Positions 8,079 to 17,361 of a stretch of DNA of 47,543 nt are shown piece after piece. The DNA is from Halanaerobium polyolivorans (GTDB taxonomy: Bacteria > Bacillota > Halanaerobiia > Halanaerobiales > Halanaerobiaceae). Under the pieces are notes generated by a model that saw nothing but the letters and a program-made list of their open reading frames with translations, did no database searches and was not told the origin of the DNA. The DNA is taken from contig NZ_JAJFAT010000017.1 of NCBI RefSeq assembly GCF_020711195.1, forward strand, positions 1 to 47,543, read 5' to 3'. Position 1 is the first letter of the stretch. Every line of letters starts with the position of its first letter. Position numbers and translations under genes: made by a program.

Positions 8079-8498
8079 TTAATTATTATAAAATTCTTTT
8101 ATATTAGCTAAAGCCTCTTTATTGCTTTTTGTTTTTAAAGTCAATTTTTCTAAAGGGCACATTCCAGAATTATTTCTGTTTTTAATTTTGTTTACAAATT
8201 TATTAGCACTGAAATCTATATCTGATTTTTTGAGAACTTCTTGAGCATCTTTACTCATTACTGAAGCAAAGCACTCTTTTATAAAGCTTGTATAATAAAT
8301 AGTAGCTGCAGCTTTACCTATTACTTTATCAGCAACAAAAGCATTTTTTAATAAGTTTGGAGTTTCATTATAAATCTCTAAAATCTTTTTTATACCTGAT
8401 GCTTTACTTTTGTAAATAATTCTATTATTTTGTACAATAACTAATTTATAATTTTTTTCAAACATTTCTTTTTTTGCTAACCTAATATTTTTCAACAT
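8079..8498 (-). CDS. DUF1893 domain protein
   Basis: 139 residues counted from the ATG at 8498, which has AAGGA at 8 bp; an ATG three codons upstream overlaps that site. The sequence follows the DUF1893 pattern: KLVIVQNNRIIYKS, then GIKKILEIYNETPNLLKNAFVADKVIGKAAA as two nearby pieces, and NRNNSGMCPLEKL near the C-terminus with its invariant Cys. Members are small cytosolic proteins of unknown function, often found next to ECF-type S components or lar-like genes. It is the last gene of the larB-larC unit, 16 bp after the S component, so it may take part in the same cofactor or vitamin chemistry. The Cys and the VADK motif could be catalytic. Function is not known. Confidence 0.8.
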   Translation of the reverse strand: MLKNIRLAKKEMFEKNYKLVIVQNNRIIYKSKASGIKKILEIYNETPNLLKNAFVADKVIGKAAATIYYTSFIKECFASVMSKDAQEVLKKSDIDFSANKFVNKIKNRNNSGMCPLEKLTLKTKSNKEALANIKEFYNN

Positions 8499-8523
8499 AT
8501 TTATCATCCTTAAAGTCTTTAGA

Positions 8524-9081
8524 CTAGTTATTTACTTCATTTATGCGATTATTAGCTATTCTATTTGTATCATAATTATCTAAATAATTGTGAACTGAAG
8601 GAACCATTATAAGTTGAATTAAGATACCTAAAAAACCCATTGTAACTGCTCCCCAAATATATATAAAAGGATTATTTGGCAATCTTGCGTATTCAAAGAC
8701 TGTTACCAATATCCATACAGATATCCCACTTCCTATCCTGCCTAAAACCATAGAAAAAATTAGGCTAATATATATATTTAAATTCATTTTTTTTACTAAA
8801 AATCCTATTGCAATACCATAAATAGATAATTCAACAATCATAATTGGCAAAATTGGTAATAATGGTGGCATACCAGTTAAAAAGCTGCTCATAATTGGTG
8901 TTATTAAGCCGATTAGAAATCCAGAAATAGGCCCCAAAAGAGAACCTCCTATAAAAACTGGTATATGCATAGGCAAGAAAATAGATCCCATATTTGCTCC
9001 ACCTGTAAAGTGAAAAATCATTGGCAATATTATTCCCAAAGTTATGAAAATACTTATATAAATTAGTCTTTTTATTTTCAT
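8524..9081 (-). CDS. ECF transporter substrate-binding (S) component
   Basis: 185-residue membrane protein with about six hydrophobic helices, beginning MKIKRLIYISIFITLG behind AAAGGAG. The stretch HIPVFIGGSLLGPISGFLIG followed by PIMSSFLTGMPP is typical of ECF S components, which capture a vitamin or metal and hand it to the shared EcfT/EcfA module. No EcfT or EcfA genes are in the window, so it would use the host's module. It sits between larC and the DUF1893 gene. A precursor or nickel for the pincer cofactor is an attractive substrate, but pyridoxine, niacin and others are equally compatible with the sequence. Confidence 0.75.
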   Translation of the reverse strand: MKIKRLIYISIFITLGIILPMIFHFTGGANMGSIFLPMHIPVFIGGSLLGPISGFLIGLITPIMSSFLTGMPPLLPILPIMIVELSIYGIAIGFLVKKMNLNIYISLIFSMVLGRIGSGISVWILVTVFEYARLPNNPFIYIWGAVTMGFLGILIQLIMVPSVHNYLDNYDTNRIANNRINEVNN

Positions 9082-9187
9082 TATTATTCTCCTTTTCAGT
9101 TAATATAATTATTGATGTTAAAATTTTGTTACTATTAAAAATGATTACTTATAATAAGTTTAATTTAAAAGAAAAAGTTTATTATAG

Positions 9188-9955
9188 CTATTTTATTTTT
9201 GCTTTGTATATTCTTAAAGTTTTAGTTGTTGGAAGTTGTCTTTTCCCCGCTCCGTAACCGATTTGAGTAATTTCTGATTCTGGTAATGGAATAAATTTTT
9301 CAGCTATAGTTTTAATTATCGCAGCTCCTGTCGGCGTAACAAGTTCAGATTTAATATTCATAGAATAAACTGAAGTTTCTTTTAAGATTTCAATTGTCGC
9401 TGGAGATGGAATAGGTAATATACCATGCTTAGAGTTTCTAAAACCATTTCCTAAAGGTATTGGAGAAGAATAAATTTTATCTGGAGAAATCATTTCAATT
9501 AAAATAGCAGCCCCTACAATATCAATAATAGAATCTACAGCACCTACTTCATGAAAAAAAATTTCATTAATTTTTTTATCGTGAACTTTAGATTCTGTTA
9601 CAGCAATTTTAACAAAGATCTCTTTGCTTAATTTTTTAACTTCTTCTTTTAATTTGCTTTTATCAATTAAATTATTAATGTCATTTAAATTGCGAAGAAG
9701 AGGTTCTTTTTTTTGAGCACAACTTTTATTTTCATCTGGCAAGTTGCTATTTTTTAAAATAACTTTAAAATCTGTTGCTTTAATACCATTTTTTTTCACA
9801 GTTGAAACTTCTAATTTATAACCGTTGATATTTAATTTTTGTAATTCATTAAAAAACTTATTTTTATTTAAACCTAAATCAAGCAAAGCAGCAATTGTCA
9901 TATCCCCACTAATTCCAGAATTAGTATCAAAATACAACATCTCTTTTGTCGGCAT
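9188..9955 (-). CDS. larC: LarC N-terminal domain only (LarC1), nickel-pincer cofactor synthesis
   Basis: 255 residues matching the first part of LarC: LYFDTNSGISGDMTIAALLD near the start, then HEVGAVDSIIDIVGAA (about 137-152), then PTGAAIIKTIAEKF and GYGAGKRQLP near the end. In the family this domain is followed by a second one (LarC2), made by fusion or by programmed frameshift; LarC as a whole inserts nickel into the pincer nucleotide in a CTP-dependent step. Here the frame stops after TLRIYKAKIK and the 106 bp before the next gene encode no LarC2 in any frame. The usual His-rich loop is also absent. It may be a remnant, or may cooperate with a chromosomal LarC. Confidence 0.85.
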   Translation of the reverse strand: MPTKEMLYFDTNSGISGDMTIAALLDLGLNKNKFFNELQKLNINGYKLEVSTVKKNGIKATDFKVILKNSNLPDENKSCAQKKEPLLRNLNDINNLIDKSKLKEEVKKLSKEIFVKIAVTESKVHDKKINEIFFHEVGAVDSIIDIVGAAILIEMISPDKIYSSPIPLGNGFRNSKHGILPIPSPATIEILKETSVYSMNIKSELVTPTGAAIIKTIAEKFIPLPESEITQIGYGAGKRQLPTTKTLRIYKAKIK

Positions 9956-10059
9956 TTTATATTTCCCTTCTAAACTATATTTTATTATTAAAAAAATATT
10001 TTTAACTAAAATATATCCACTTTATCAACAACTTGAATCATTTATTAATATAATGAAAA

Positions 10060-10824
10060 TTAAGTACGTGCTTTTTCGATCTGTAATATAATTGTGCTTG
10101 CTAAATGAGCAGCTCCAAATCCATTATCAATATTAACTACCCCGATTCCACTTGCACAGCTGTTAATCATAGTCAAAAGGGCAGATAACCCCTCAAAATT
10201 AGCTCCATAACCTACACTAGTGGGTACTGCAATTACAGGTTTATCAACTAAACCTCCTACAACACTCGCTAATGCTCCTTCCATTCCTGCTACAACTATG
10301 ATAACTTCAGCTTCATCTAATTTTTCTAGACTATCTAAAAGTCTATGCAAACCCGCAACACCAACATCATAAAGAGTGTCGACTTGAGATCCCAAAGCTC
10401 TTGCAGTAACAACAGCTTCTTCTGCAACAGCAATATCTGATGTTCCTCCACTCACAACCAAAACCTTGCTTTCAGTTTCTTGAATTGGATGTGTTTTAAT
10501 AAAAATGATTTTAGACCGCTGATGATATATCGTTTCTGGAGCAATTGTTTTTATTCTATCATAAACCTTTCTTTTTGCTCTCGTTGCCAAAATATTATTA
10601 TCATGCTTTAACATTTCATTAATTATTCCTTCTATTTCATCTAATGATTTATCTTCGCAATAAATAACTTCTGGAAATCCATTTCTAATACTACGATGAT
10701 TATCAACCCTAGCATATCCTAAATCTTTATATGGTAAATCTTTCAATGTTGATGTTGCCTTATTTATATCTATTTTTCCATTTTTAACTTTTTCTAATAG
10801 GATTCTTATATTTTTTTTATTCAT
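10060..10824 (-). CDS. larB: LarB, pyridinium-3,5-biscarboxylate synthase
   Basis: 254 residues from ATG 10824, which follows TTGGAGG at 6 bp; an upstream in-frame ATG at 10899 has no ribosome site. LarB carboxylates and hydrolyses nicotinic acid adenine dinucleotide, the first step of nickel-pincer nucleotide synthesis. The C-terminal half is the AIR-carboxylase-like domain: VVSGGTSDIAVAEEA (about 126-140), DVGVAGLHRLL, VVAGMEGALASVVGG and VPTSVGYGANFEGL, all family hallmarks. The N-terminal 100 residues match LarB rather than PurE. It lies between the SulP permease and larC on the same strand. Complete by length. Confidence 0.93.
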   Translation of the reverse strand: MNKKNIRILLEKVKNGKIDINKATSTLKDLPYKDLGYARVDNHRSIRNGFPEVIYCEDKSLDEIEGIINEMLKHDNNILATRAKRKVYDRIKTIAPETIYHQRSKIIFIKTHPIQETESKVLVVSGGTSDIAVAEEAVVTARALGSQVDTLYDVGVAGLHRLLDSLEKLDEAEVIIVVAGMEGALASVVGGLVDKPVIAVPTSVGYGANFEGLSALLTMINSCASGIGVVNIDNGFGAAHLASTIILQIEKART

Positions 10825-10915
10825 AATTAGCCTCCAAGATCGTTTTATACATACTCTGCCAGTTTGATATAGATAAGTATAAAAAGTGATAATTTTCATT
10901 CTTAATATAGCATTT

Positions 10916-12583
10916 TTACCTAGTATCAGTAACCTCTTTTATTGCTTTTTTGGTTGAATGAAAAAGTTTTTCATTATAAAACTTAACATCCTCTTCATTA
11001 ATTTTATCTATGATTCCATATGCCTTTAACGAATCATAAAGCTGATCATACATACCACATAATATTACTCTTCCATTTTCTTTTTGTACTTTATCAATGA
11101 ATTTATCCAACTCTTCAATTACTGTTAAATCTATATTATTTATCCTTCTCATTCTTATTATGAAATTCTGGTCTTTTTCATACGATTTAATCAGTTTTTC
11201 TTTTAGGTAATTGGCTGAATTGAAGTGCATAGTACCAGTTAAATTAATTATTGTATAGTCTTCGGACTCCATATTTTCTATATTTTGGTAGCTTTCAAAT
11301 TGATCATTATTCTTATTATAACTGATATGAGAGTATTCCAATGTGCTTGTATTATTTAAAACTAATATAGCTGAAATCATTGCTCCAAAATAAACAGCAT
11401 AATCTAATCTTGGTGTTAGAATAGTTGTTACAAAAGTCATTGCAAATAAAATAGCATCAAATTTTGTAGTCAAGACATTTTTTTTGATTTCTTTTATATT
11501 AAACATTTTTAATGCAACATAAATAACAATTCCTGCCAACGTGGGTATAGGAATATATCTTACTACTGGTGCCAACAACACAATAAGAAATAAAACGGTT
11601 ACCCCTGAAATAAGTTGTGAATTTCTAGTCTTTGCACCTGCTTCATAATTTGCAAACGACTTTGTAAACGAACCTGTAATAGCGAAACTGTTAAAGAATG
11701 AGCAGACTATATTAGTTATTCCCTGACCTATAAATTCTTTATTTATTTGAGCTTTTTCACCTGCTTTTTTCTCCATTATTTTAACTATTGATAATATTTG
11801 CACACAACTTATTATTGCAAGAGAAAAAGCTGAACTTAATATTTTTAACATCAAATCTAAATCAAATTCAAAAAAACTGAATCTAGGTATTGATGATTGC
11901 ATAGAGCCAACAATTTCTAATTTTCCCGTTAAATCAAATAAATAAACTGATAAAATAGCTATTACAACAGCTACTAAATAAGAGGGCAGCTTGGGGAAAA
12001 ATTTTTTTGATAAAATAATTACAATAATTGAAGAAACTCCGAGCAGAAAAGAATACCAATTAGTTTGTCCAATGTGTGTTAATATGTTATAAAAAGTCAT
12101 TATTACATTATTCCCAGTTTCCACTTTTAAACCCAAAAATTTTATTGTTTGCCCTGTTAAAATTATTAATGCAACTCCATAAGTTAAACCTGAGATTACA
12201 GAATTAGACACGAAATTAACAAGATAACCTAACTTAAACACTCCAATTAATATTTGTATAAAACCAGCAATAAAAGTAATTAGCAGGACTCCCTGAAGAT
12301 AATTTGTTGGCTCAGTGATACTGAGGCTATTCAATGCTCCTGCTATTGTAACTGCAACAATATTTGTTGGTCCTACTATCATATAACTTGATACACCAGT
12401 AAATGTTGATATTATTGTTGAAACAATAAAAGTATAAATACCGTATATAGGGTTTAAGCCTGCTATCATGGAATAGGCCATAACCTGTGGCAAGCTTATT
12501 GCTGCTACTGACAAGCCTGCTTTTAAATCTTTTCTAAAATATTTAAATGTATAATTGTTTAATAAAAATTTATTCACAATCAT
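10916..12583 (-). CDS. SulP-family anion permease with STAS domain
   Basis: 555-residue SLC26/SulP transporter. The membrane part (about 1-405) begins with the conserved LPQVMAYSMIAGLNPIYGIYT-type segment in the first helices (residues 32-52) and has about 12-14 hydrophobic helices. A cytosolic STAS domain follows from about 430 (IINLTGTMHFNSANYL, then RMRRINNIDLTVIEEL). SulP proteins carry sulfate, bicarbonate, or dicarboxylates such as succinate or fumarate. Being upstream of larB it may import the carboxylate substrate of this island, or bicarbonate, which LarB uses. Sulfate is the default annotation and cannot be excluded. ATG at 12583 follows GGGG at 6 bp. Confidence 0.9.
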   Translation of the reverse strand: MIVNKFLLNNYTFKYFRKDLKAGLSVAAISLPQVMAYSMIAGLNPIYGIYTFIVSTIISTFTGVSSYMIVGPTNIVAVTIAGALNSLSITEPTNYLQGVLLITFIAGFIQILIGVFKLGYLVNFVSNSVISGLTYGVALIILTGQTIKFLGLKVETGNNVIMTFYNILTHIGQTNWYSFLLGVSSIIVIILSKKFFPKLPSYLVAVVIAILSVYLFDLTGKLEIVGSMQSSIPRFSFFEFDLDLMLKILSSAFSLAIISCVQILSIVKIMEKKAGEKAQINKEFIGQGITNIVCSFFNSFAITGSFTKSFANYEAGAKTRNSQLISGVTVLFLIVLLAPVVRYIPIPTLAGIVIYVALKMFNIKEIKKNVLTTKFDAILFAMTFVTTILTPRLDYAVYFGAMISAILVLNNTSTLEYSHISYNKNNDQFESYQNIENMESEDYTIINLTGTMHFNSANYLKEKLIKSYEKDQNFIIRMRRINNIDLTVIEELDKFIDKVQKENGRVILCGMYDQLYDSLKAYGIIDKINEEDVKFYNEKLFHSTKKAIKEVTDTR

Positions 12584-12701
12584 TTTAAGCCCCTTTGATT
12601 ATTTATATTTCAGAGAGTGTGTTTTTATATGAGTTAATGTCTTGTTGAATATAAAGTCTGCTTAATTATTATTGTTCTATTTTAAATATTTTAATTCATA
12701 T

Positions 12702-13499
12702 TTATATTTTTTCCAATTCATTTTTTATTTTTGCAACTGATTCAAAAACATAGTCTGGATTTTGTTTGGCCTCTTCCAACATTGCCTGATTAGTTTCCCC
12801 ACTTAAAACTAAAATACTAGTGATATCAGCATTTATTGCCATCTGTATATCAGTATATAATCTATCACCAACCATAGCTAATTTGGTTTTTTTAATCCCT
12901 GATTTTTTAGCTGCATAATCAATCATCCAATTATTTGGTTTACCTATAATTAGAGGTCTTTTTCCAGTTGAAGTTTCTAAAAGACTTATCATTGAGCCAC
13001 AATCAGGCATTGTTTTACCATCTTTTAAGGGACAAACATAATCTGGATTAGCTGCAACATATTCTACCCCATTTAAAATCAAATCATGTGCATCCCAAAG
13101 TTTTTGATAAGTTAATGTTGTGTCAAAAGCTAAAGCCACAAAATCTATATCATTTTTTTCTTTAACGACTTCTAGGCCAGCATCTTCGAGTTCTTTTTCA
13201 AATGACGGATTACCAATTGGATAAACTCTTGCATCTGCTTTTTGACTTTTGATATAATCCGCGGTAACTTCTCCAGAATTAATAATCCTCTCTAAAGGTA
13301 TTGAAAGACCCATTCGATCTAGTTTTTTTTGATAATCCTTGCTGTTTTTAGCAGAGTTATTTGTGAAAAACACATAATCCTTGCCTTTTTCTTCTAAAAT
13401 ATCAATAAATTCGTTGGCCTTATCAATTAATTGATCGCTTAAATATATAGTCCCATCCATATCAAGCAAATAACATTCTATTTCTCCAAGTTTTATCAT
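12702..13499 (-). CDS. HAD-IIA (NagD-like) phosphatase
   Basis: 265 residues, full length for the NagD / p-nitrophenylphosphatase group. Motif I is YLLDMDGTIYLSD (residues 10-22) with both Asp; motif II is VFFTNNSAKN near 44; the Lys of motif III lies in LIIGKPNNWM near 188; motif IV is MVGDRLYTDI near 218. The cap domain between motifs II and III is of the C2 type. Such enzymes dephosphorylate small sugar phosphates, phosphoglycolate or nucleotides. It starts about 120 bp after the larA terminator and precedes the SulP gene, probably heading the second unit of the island. Its substrate is unknown. Confidence 0.9.
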   Translation of the reverse strand: MIKLGEIECYLLDMDGTIYLSDQLIDKANEFIDILEEKGKDYVFFTNNSAKNSKDYQKKLDRMGLSIPLERIINSGEVTADYIKSQKADARVYPIGNPSFEKELEDAGLEVVKEKNDIDFVALAFDTTLTYQKLWDAHDLILNGVEYVAANPDYVCPLKDGKTMPDCGSMISLLETSTGKRPLIIGKPNNWMIDYAAKKSGIKKTKLAMVGDRLYTDIQMAINADITSILVLSGETNQAMLEEAKQNPDYVFESVAKIKNELEKI

Positions 13500-13623
13500 T
13501 TAAATCATTCCTTTGCAAGTTTAATTTTTAAAACTTAAAAATTTTAAGGTTTAGCTTCCAGTTTTCTATCAATTCTTCTCTCTACTTTTCTAAATAATTT
13601 TTTGATATAATAAAGGAGGAGGG

Positions 13624-13648
13624 AAAAGAGAGGAGAAAACTCCTCTCT
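13624..13648 (-). terminator. Terminator after the larA homologue
   Basis: A 9-bp perfect stem AGAGAGGAG (13627-13635) and CTCCTCTCT (13640-13648) with a 4-base loop, followed on the minus strand by TTTTCCC. It lies 19 bp after the larA stop and separates the two transcription units of the island. Confidence 0.75.
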
Positions 13649-13666
13649 AAGTTTAAATTTATCAGT

Positions 13667-15109
13667 TTATTTTTCTTCTTCTTTCATCATAAGATGTACA
13701 GGTTTTCTTTTGAAGGCTTTCGGTAATGCTAAAATATTAGGATTTTTTCCTACATGCTTTTCTGCATCTTTAAGTGCATCTTCAAATGTTGCTAGTGGAT
13801 TCATGCCCATACCTCTAGCATAACCAGGCTCATATGCACCTACCATATATATCTCAGAAGCATGCATTTTAGCAATATGTCCACAAGAAATCATTGAAAA
13901 AGCATGAAATGGGTGATAACCAAAGTTAAACCTATATTTGTCTATATACTCTTGTTTTTTAGCAACATATTCTCCATATTTATTAAGATCTGGCAAAGTA
14001 TAATTATAATCTTTTTGAAATAATTCATAAACTTCTCGATAGGAGGGGAATTCTTCATCATGAAAATAACCATTGCATATAGATGAAACAATAATTACAA
14101 AATTATCATTTAAAACTCTTTTATGTCTAATTACGTTAGCGGCTATTGCCTGTAGAATTAAAAGAGGGTTTGTTCCATGCCCATTTCCATAATGAAAGTT
14201 TTGAGGCATTCCAAACATAACAACGTCAAACTTTTCTTCAGCCCAAGGGACATAATTCCTTTTATCTGCAACTTCCCATGACTGTTTTTGGAGTTCCTTA
14301 CCGTATCCAGAAAATACTGCTATTTGTCTCTCTTCGGTATCAAGAACTGCATCACAGCAGAAAAACTTATTCCCCATTTTCTTTTCCATATGTTGACTTA
14401 TAGCATTAAATTTCTTACGCATTAAACTATGAGAACTAATAGGAGTAAAATCATCTCTGTGCATAACTTCTGGTACATGATGAGAAGCTATACTTTCCCA
14501 AGTAGTAATACCTGTAGCACTATGTTTATATCCTCCAGAATAACCACCATAAGGATTTCCAAGTGTATGTCCAATCAATACAGCAAGATCAGATTCATAG
14601 ACATGTTTATTTAGTATTACTCTATCTCCTAATTCATCTTCGCCTAAGTCAACTAAATTATCCCAATCTTCTGAGTCATGATTAATGATTTGTCCTGTAT
14701 GACCAAATTGATTATATATTTCTTCTCCCAAAATAGCTTTATGTTCTTCTTTAGTGTTTTTTCTGTGAAGACCATTAGAACAAATAAATACAATATCTTC
14801 TTTATTTACTCCAGCTTCCAAACATTTTTCAACAATAATTGGTATAGAAACTTTCCTATGTGCAGTTTCTTGAAACCCACCTTTTACTCTATCAGGAAAT
14901 ATGATGCTAACTTTTGATCCTTCACCAACTAATTCTGGTATAGTAGGCATACCAATAGGATTTTCAATTGATTCTCTAGTCGCCTCTATTGGATTATCTA
15001 AATGATCAGGATCTTCAACTGTTTCTCCAGGTACAAAGACCTCAGTTCTATCTTCAGGCAGTTCTGCTTTCATGGTTCCTTCTCCATATTCAAACTCAAT
15101 TTCTAACAT
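13667..15109 (-). CDS. larA: LarA-family nickel-pincer enzyme with an altered active site
   Basis: 480 residues, longer than the roughly 425 of lactate racemase. The family fold is clear: CSNGLHRKNTKEEH (H115), GNPYGGYSGGYK (residues 184-195) and ESIASHH (to 211). Aligned with the Lactobacillus plantarum enzyme, H115 matches H108, K195 matches K184 (cofactor-attached Lys) and H211 matches H200 (Ni ligand), with the same 10 and 16 residue spacings. At the position of the second catalytic base, H174, this protein has N185. A nearby H181 could take over. LarA enzymes racemise or epimerise 2-hydroxy acids by hydride transfer to the cofactor. The change suggests a different substrate or a one-base reaction. 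RBS TTAGGAGG before ATG 15109. It ends the TRAP operon, before a terminator. Confidence 0.85.
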   Translation of the reverse strand: MLEIEFEYGEGTMKAELPEDRTEVFVPGETVEDPDHLDNPIEATRESIENPIGMPTIPELVGEGSKVSIIFPDRVKGGFQETAHRKVSIPIIVEKCLEAGVNKEDIVFICSNGLHRKNTKEEHKAILGEEIYNQFGHTGQIINHDSEDWDNLVDLGEDELGDRVILNKHVYESDLAVLIGHTLGNPYGGYSGGYKHSATGITTWESIASHHVPEVMHRDDFTPISSHSLMRKKFNAISQHMEKKMGNKFFCCDAVLDTEERQIAVFSGYGKELQKQSWEVADKRNYVPWAEEKFDVVMFGMPQNFHYGNGHGTNPLLILQAIAANVIRHKRVLNDNFVIIVSSICNGYFHDEEFPSYREVYELFQKDYNYTLPDLNKYGEYVAKKQEYIDKYRFNFGYHPFHAFSMISCGHIAKMHASEIYMVGAYEPGYARGMGMNPLATFEDALKDAEKHVGKNPNILALPKAFKRKPVHLMMKEEEK

Positions 15110-15150
15110 AAATTTTTCCTCCTAATATAAGTATTATGTAATATTAAAAT

Positions 15151-16032
15151 TTAATTTTCTTTTTTTATTAGATTTTCATAAACCTTTATAGTACTCGAAC
15201 TGTCAAGTTTACCCCAGCCTTTAGCCCTAGCAATTTCATTAACTTTTTGATTAGACTCAGTAACAAGCATTGGAAAATCAATTTCTTTAGCCATATCTAT
15301 TCCTAATTTTAAATTTTCATGAATAACATCAGTAGTTACTGTAGGTTGAAAATCTCTATTTATAATTTTTGGGCCTAATTCTTGGAATAAACCACTTATT
15401 GATGCGGCTCCACTATCAGCTATAGTGTTATATAGAGTTTCAGCTTCCATACCTAATTCTTGTGAAAACGCCATAATTTCAGCTGTTATTGAATTTATAG
15501 CTCCAAACATTAAATTATTTAATACCTTGATAATGTTTCCACTTCCAGAAGAGCCTACATGAATAATTTCGTCAGCTACAACATCAAATACTGTTTTGAC
15601 TTTTTCAAGATCTTTTTTAGTTCCACCAACGGGCAAAGTCCATTTTCCACACATTTGAGGTCTCCCTAAAATGGGTGCATCTAAATACCCAATATTTTTA
15701 TTCTTAGCTTGTTTTTTATTTTTTTGTGTTGTAAATGGATCAACTGTACTCATATCTATGAATACTTTTCCAGCTTCACCTCCCTCTAAAAGACCATTTT
15801 CGCCCTTAAAGACTGACAAAACTTGTGAAGGGCCTGGCAAAATTATTATTATCACATCAGCTTTTTTTGCTAGTTCTTTAGGTGTAGCACTACTTTTGGC
15901 ACCTAATTCAACAGCTTTTTCTACTGATTTTATATTGATATCATTAACAAAAACTTCATATCCAACTTCAACAAATTTTTTTAACATTACTATTCCCATT
16001 GAACCAATACCAACAATTCCGACTTTAACCAT
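15151..16032 (-). CDS. Beta-hydroxyacid dehydrogenase (HIBADH/GarR family)
   Basis: 293 residues from ATG 16032, which has AAGGAG at 8 bp; a GTG three codons earlier overlaps that site. N-terminal Rossmann domain with GIVGIGSMG (residues 5-13) and an Asp-type strand end (VNDIN), implying NAD preference is possible. The substrate-binding region is LGRPQMCGKWTLPVGG, and the catalytic Lys lies in GSGNIIKVLNN (about 163-173). Relatives include 3-hydroxyisobutyrate dehydrogenase, tartronate semialdehyde reductase and sulfolactaldehyde reductase. Between dctM and larA, it probably oxidises the imported hydroxyacid or reduces a semialdehyde intermediate. No residue visible here fixes the substrate. 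Confidence 0.9.
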   Translation of the reverse strand: MVKVGIVGIGSMGIVMLKKFVEVGYEVFVNDINIKSVEKAVELGAKSSATPKELAKKADVIIIILPGPSQVLSVFKGENGLLEGGEAGKVFIDMSTVDPFTTQKNKKQAKNKNIGYLDAPILGRPQMCGKWTLPVGGTKKDLEKVKTVFDVVADEIIHVGSSGSGNIIKVLNNLMFGAINSITAEIMAFSQELGMEAETLYNTIADSGAASISGLFQELGPKIINRDFQPTVTTDVIHENLKLGIDMAKEIDFPMLVTESNQKVNEIARAKGWGKLDSSSTIKVYENLIKKEN

Positions 16033-16071
16033 TAATACCACTCCTTAATCATTTAACATATTAAATTTAAC

Positions 16072-17361
16072 TTAACCGAAACCAAACAACCTTGGTACCC
16101 ACAAGTATAATTCTGGAAAATATGCAACTATTAATAAAACTCCAAATTGGACTGCTAAAAGAGGTAAATTTTTTATAAATACTTTTTCAATTTCTGTTTT
16201 AGCAATACTACTAGCTATAGATAAACATAAACCTACTGGAGGAGTAACTAACCCAATTAACAAACCTAAAACTGTTAAAATACCAAATTGTAGCGGATGA
16301 ACTCCATATGTCATAGCCACTGGTAAAAAAACTGGTACTAACATTATTATAGCTGCAGCTGCTTCAATAAATAACCCAACAAATAGATATAAAATGATCA
16401 TCAAAAATAAAAATATATTTGTAGAACTAGTTATTTGCTGAAAAAAGTTGCTTATTATTTGGGGAACTCCTTGTATACTTAGCCACCATGTAACAACATT
16501 AGCAACCGCAATCATTATTAATACTATAGAAGATACTATAGTAGAACGAATTAAATTTTTATATACTTTTTTAAATGTAAGTTCTTTTGTTATAAAAAAC
16601 CCTATAAACAAAGCATAAAATACTGCAATGCATCCTGCTTCTGTAGGAGTAAAAATACCACCTACAATCCCGCCTACAATAATTATTGGCAAAACAGCAG
16701 CTAAAATAAACCGTCTGATAATTCTTAAGATTTCTTTTGTAGAATAATCTACATCTATTCTAGGATAATTTTTATTTTTAATCATAAAATATGTAGATAT
16801 CATCATGCCTACTCCTAATAAAATACCAGGAACTATACCTGATAAAAATAATCCAGCTACAGAAACATTTCCAGCCGCAAAGGCGTATATTAACATAGGT
16901 AAACTTGGTGGAATTATTGGGCCTACAACTGATGAGCTAGCAGTAACAGATGCAGCTAATTCTTTATCTCCATACTCATCTATTGAAGAAGGAATCAACA
17001 AGCAACCTACTGCACTACTGTCAGCGACTGCAGAACCATTAATTCCTCCAAAAATCATACTTACTAAAATATTTATATATAACAGACCGCCTTTTAATCT
17101 TCCAATTATTAATCTAGCAAAATCCATTAATCTCTCCAATATTCCTGAAGTAGACATTAGTTCCCCAGCTAATATAAAAAATGGTATTGCGATTAAAGAA
17201 AACTTATCAAGACCAGTCCAAATTCTCATTGGTATATTACCTAATGGTTGACCACTTAAATAATATACAAAAATACTAGCTGTACCCAAAGAAAATGCTA
17301 CAGGTATACTTAATAAAACCAAACTAATAAAAATAACAGAAAAAAATATAATTATTGGCAA
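16072..17361 (-). CDS. dctM: TRAP transporter large membrane subunit DctM
   Basis: 429 residues, normal length for DctM, with about 12 hydrophobic segments. Recognisable family segments are IWTGLDKFSLIAIPFFILAG (about 46-65), GINGSAVADSSAVG and VGLFIEAAAAIIMLVPVFLP. It is the ion-coupled channel of the TRAP system. The start is a TTG directly after the dctQ stop TAG, with AGGAGGTGG inside the end of dctQ, so translation is coupled. Together with dctP and dctQ it imports a carboxylate-type solute by Na+ symport, inferred from the family. Confidence 0.93.
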   Translation of the reverse strand: MPIIIFFSVIFISLVLLSIPVAFSLGTASIFVYYLSGQPLGNIPMRIWTGLDKFSLIAIPFFILAGELMSTSGILERLMDFARLIIGRLKGGLLYINILVSMIFGGINGSAVADSSAVGCLLIPSSIDEYGDKELAASVTASSSVVGPIIPPSLPMLIYAFAAGNVSVAGLFLSGIVPGILLGVGMMISTYFMIKNKNYPRIDVDYSTKEILRIIRRFILAAVLPIIIVGGIVGGIFTPTEAGCIAVFYALFIGFFITKELTFKKVYKNLIRSTIVSSIVLIMIAVANVVTWWLSIQGVPQIISNFFQQITSSTNIFLFLMIILYLFVGLFIEAAAAIIMLVPVFLPVAMTYGVHPLQFGILTVLGLLIGLVTPPVGLCLSIASSIAKTEIEKVFIKNLPLLAVQFGVLLIVAYFPELYLWVPRLFGFG

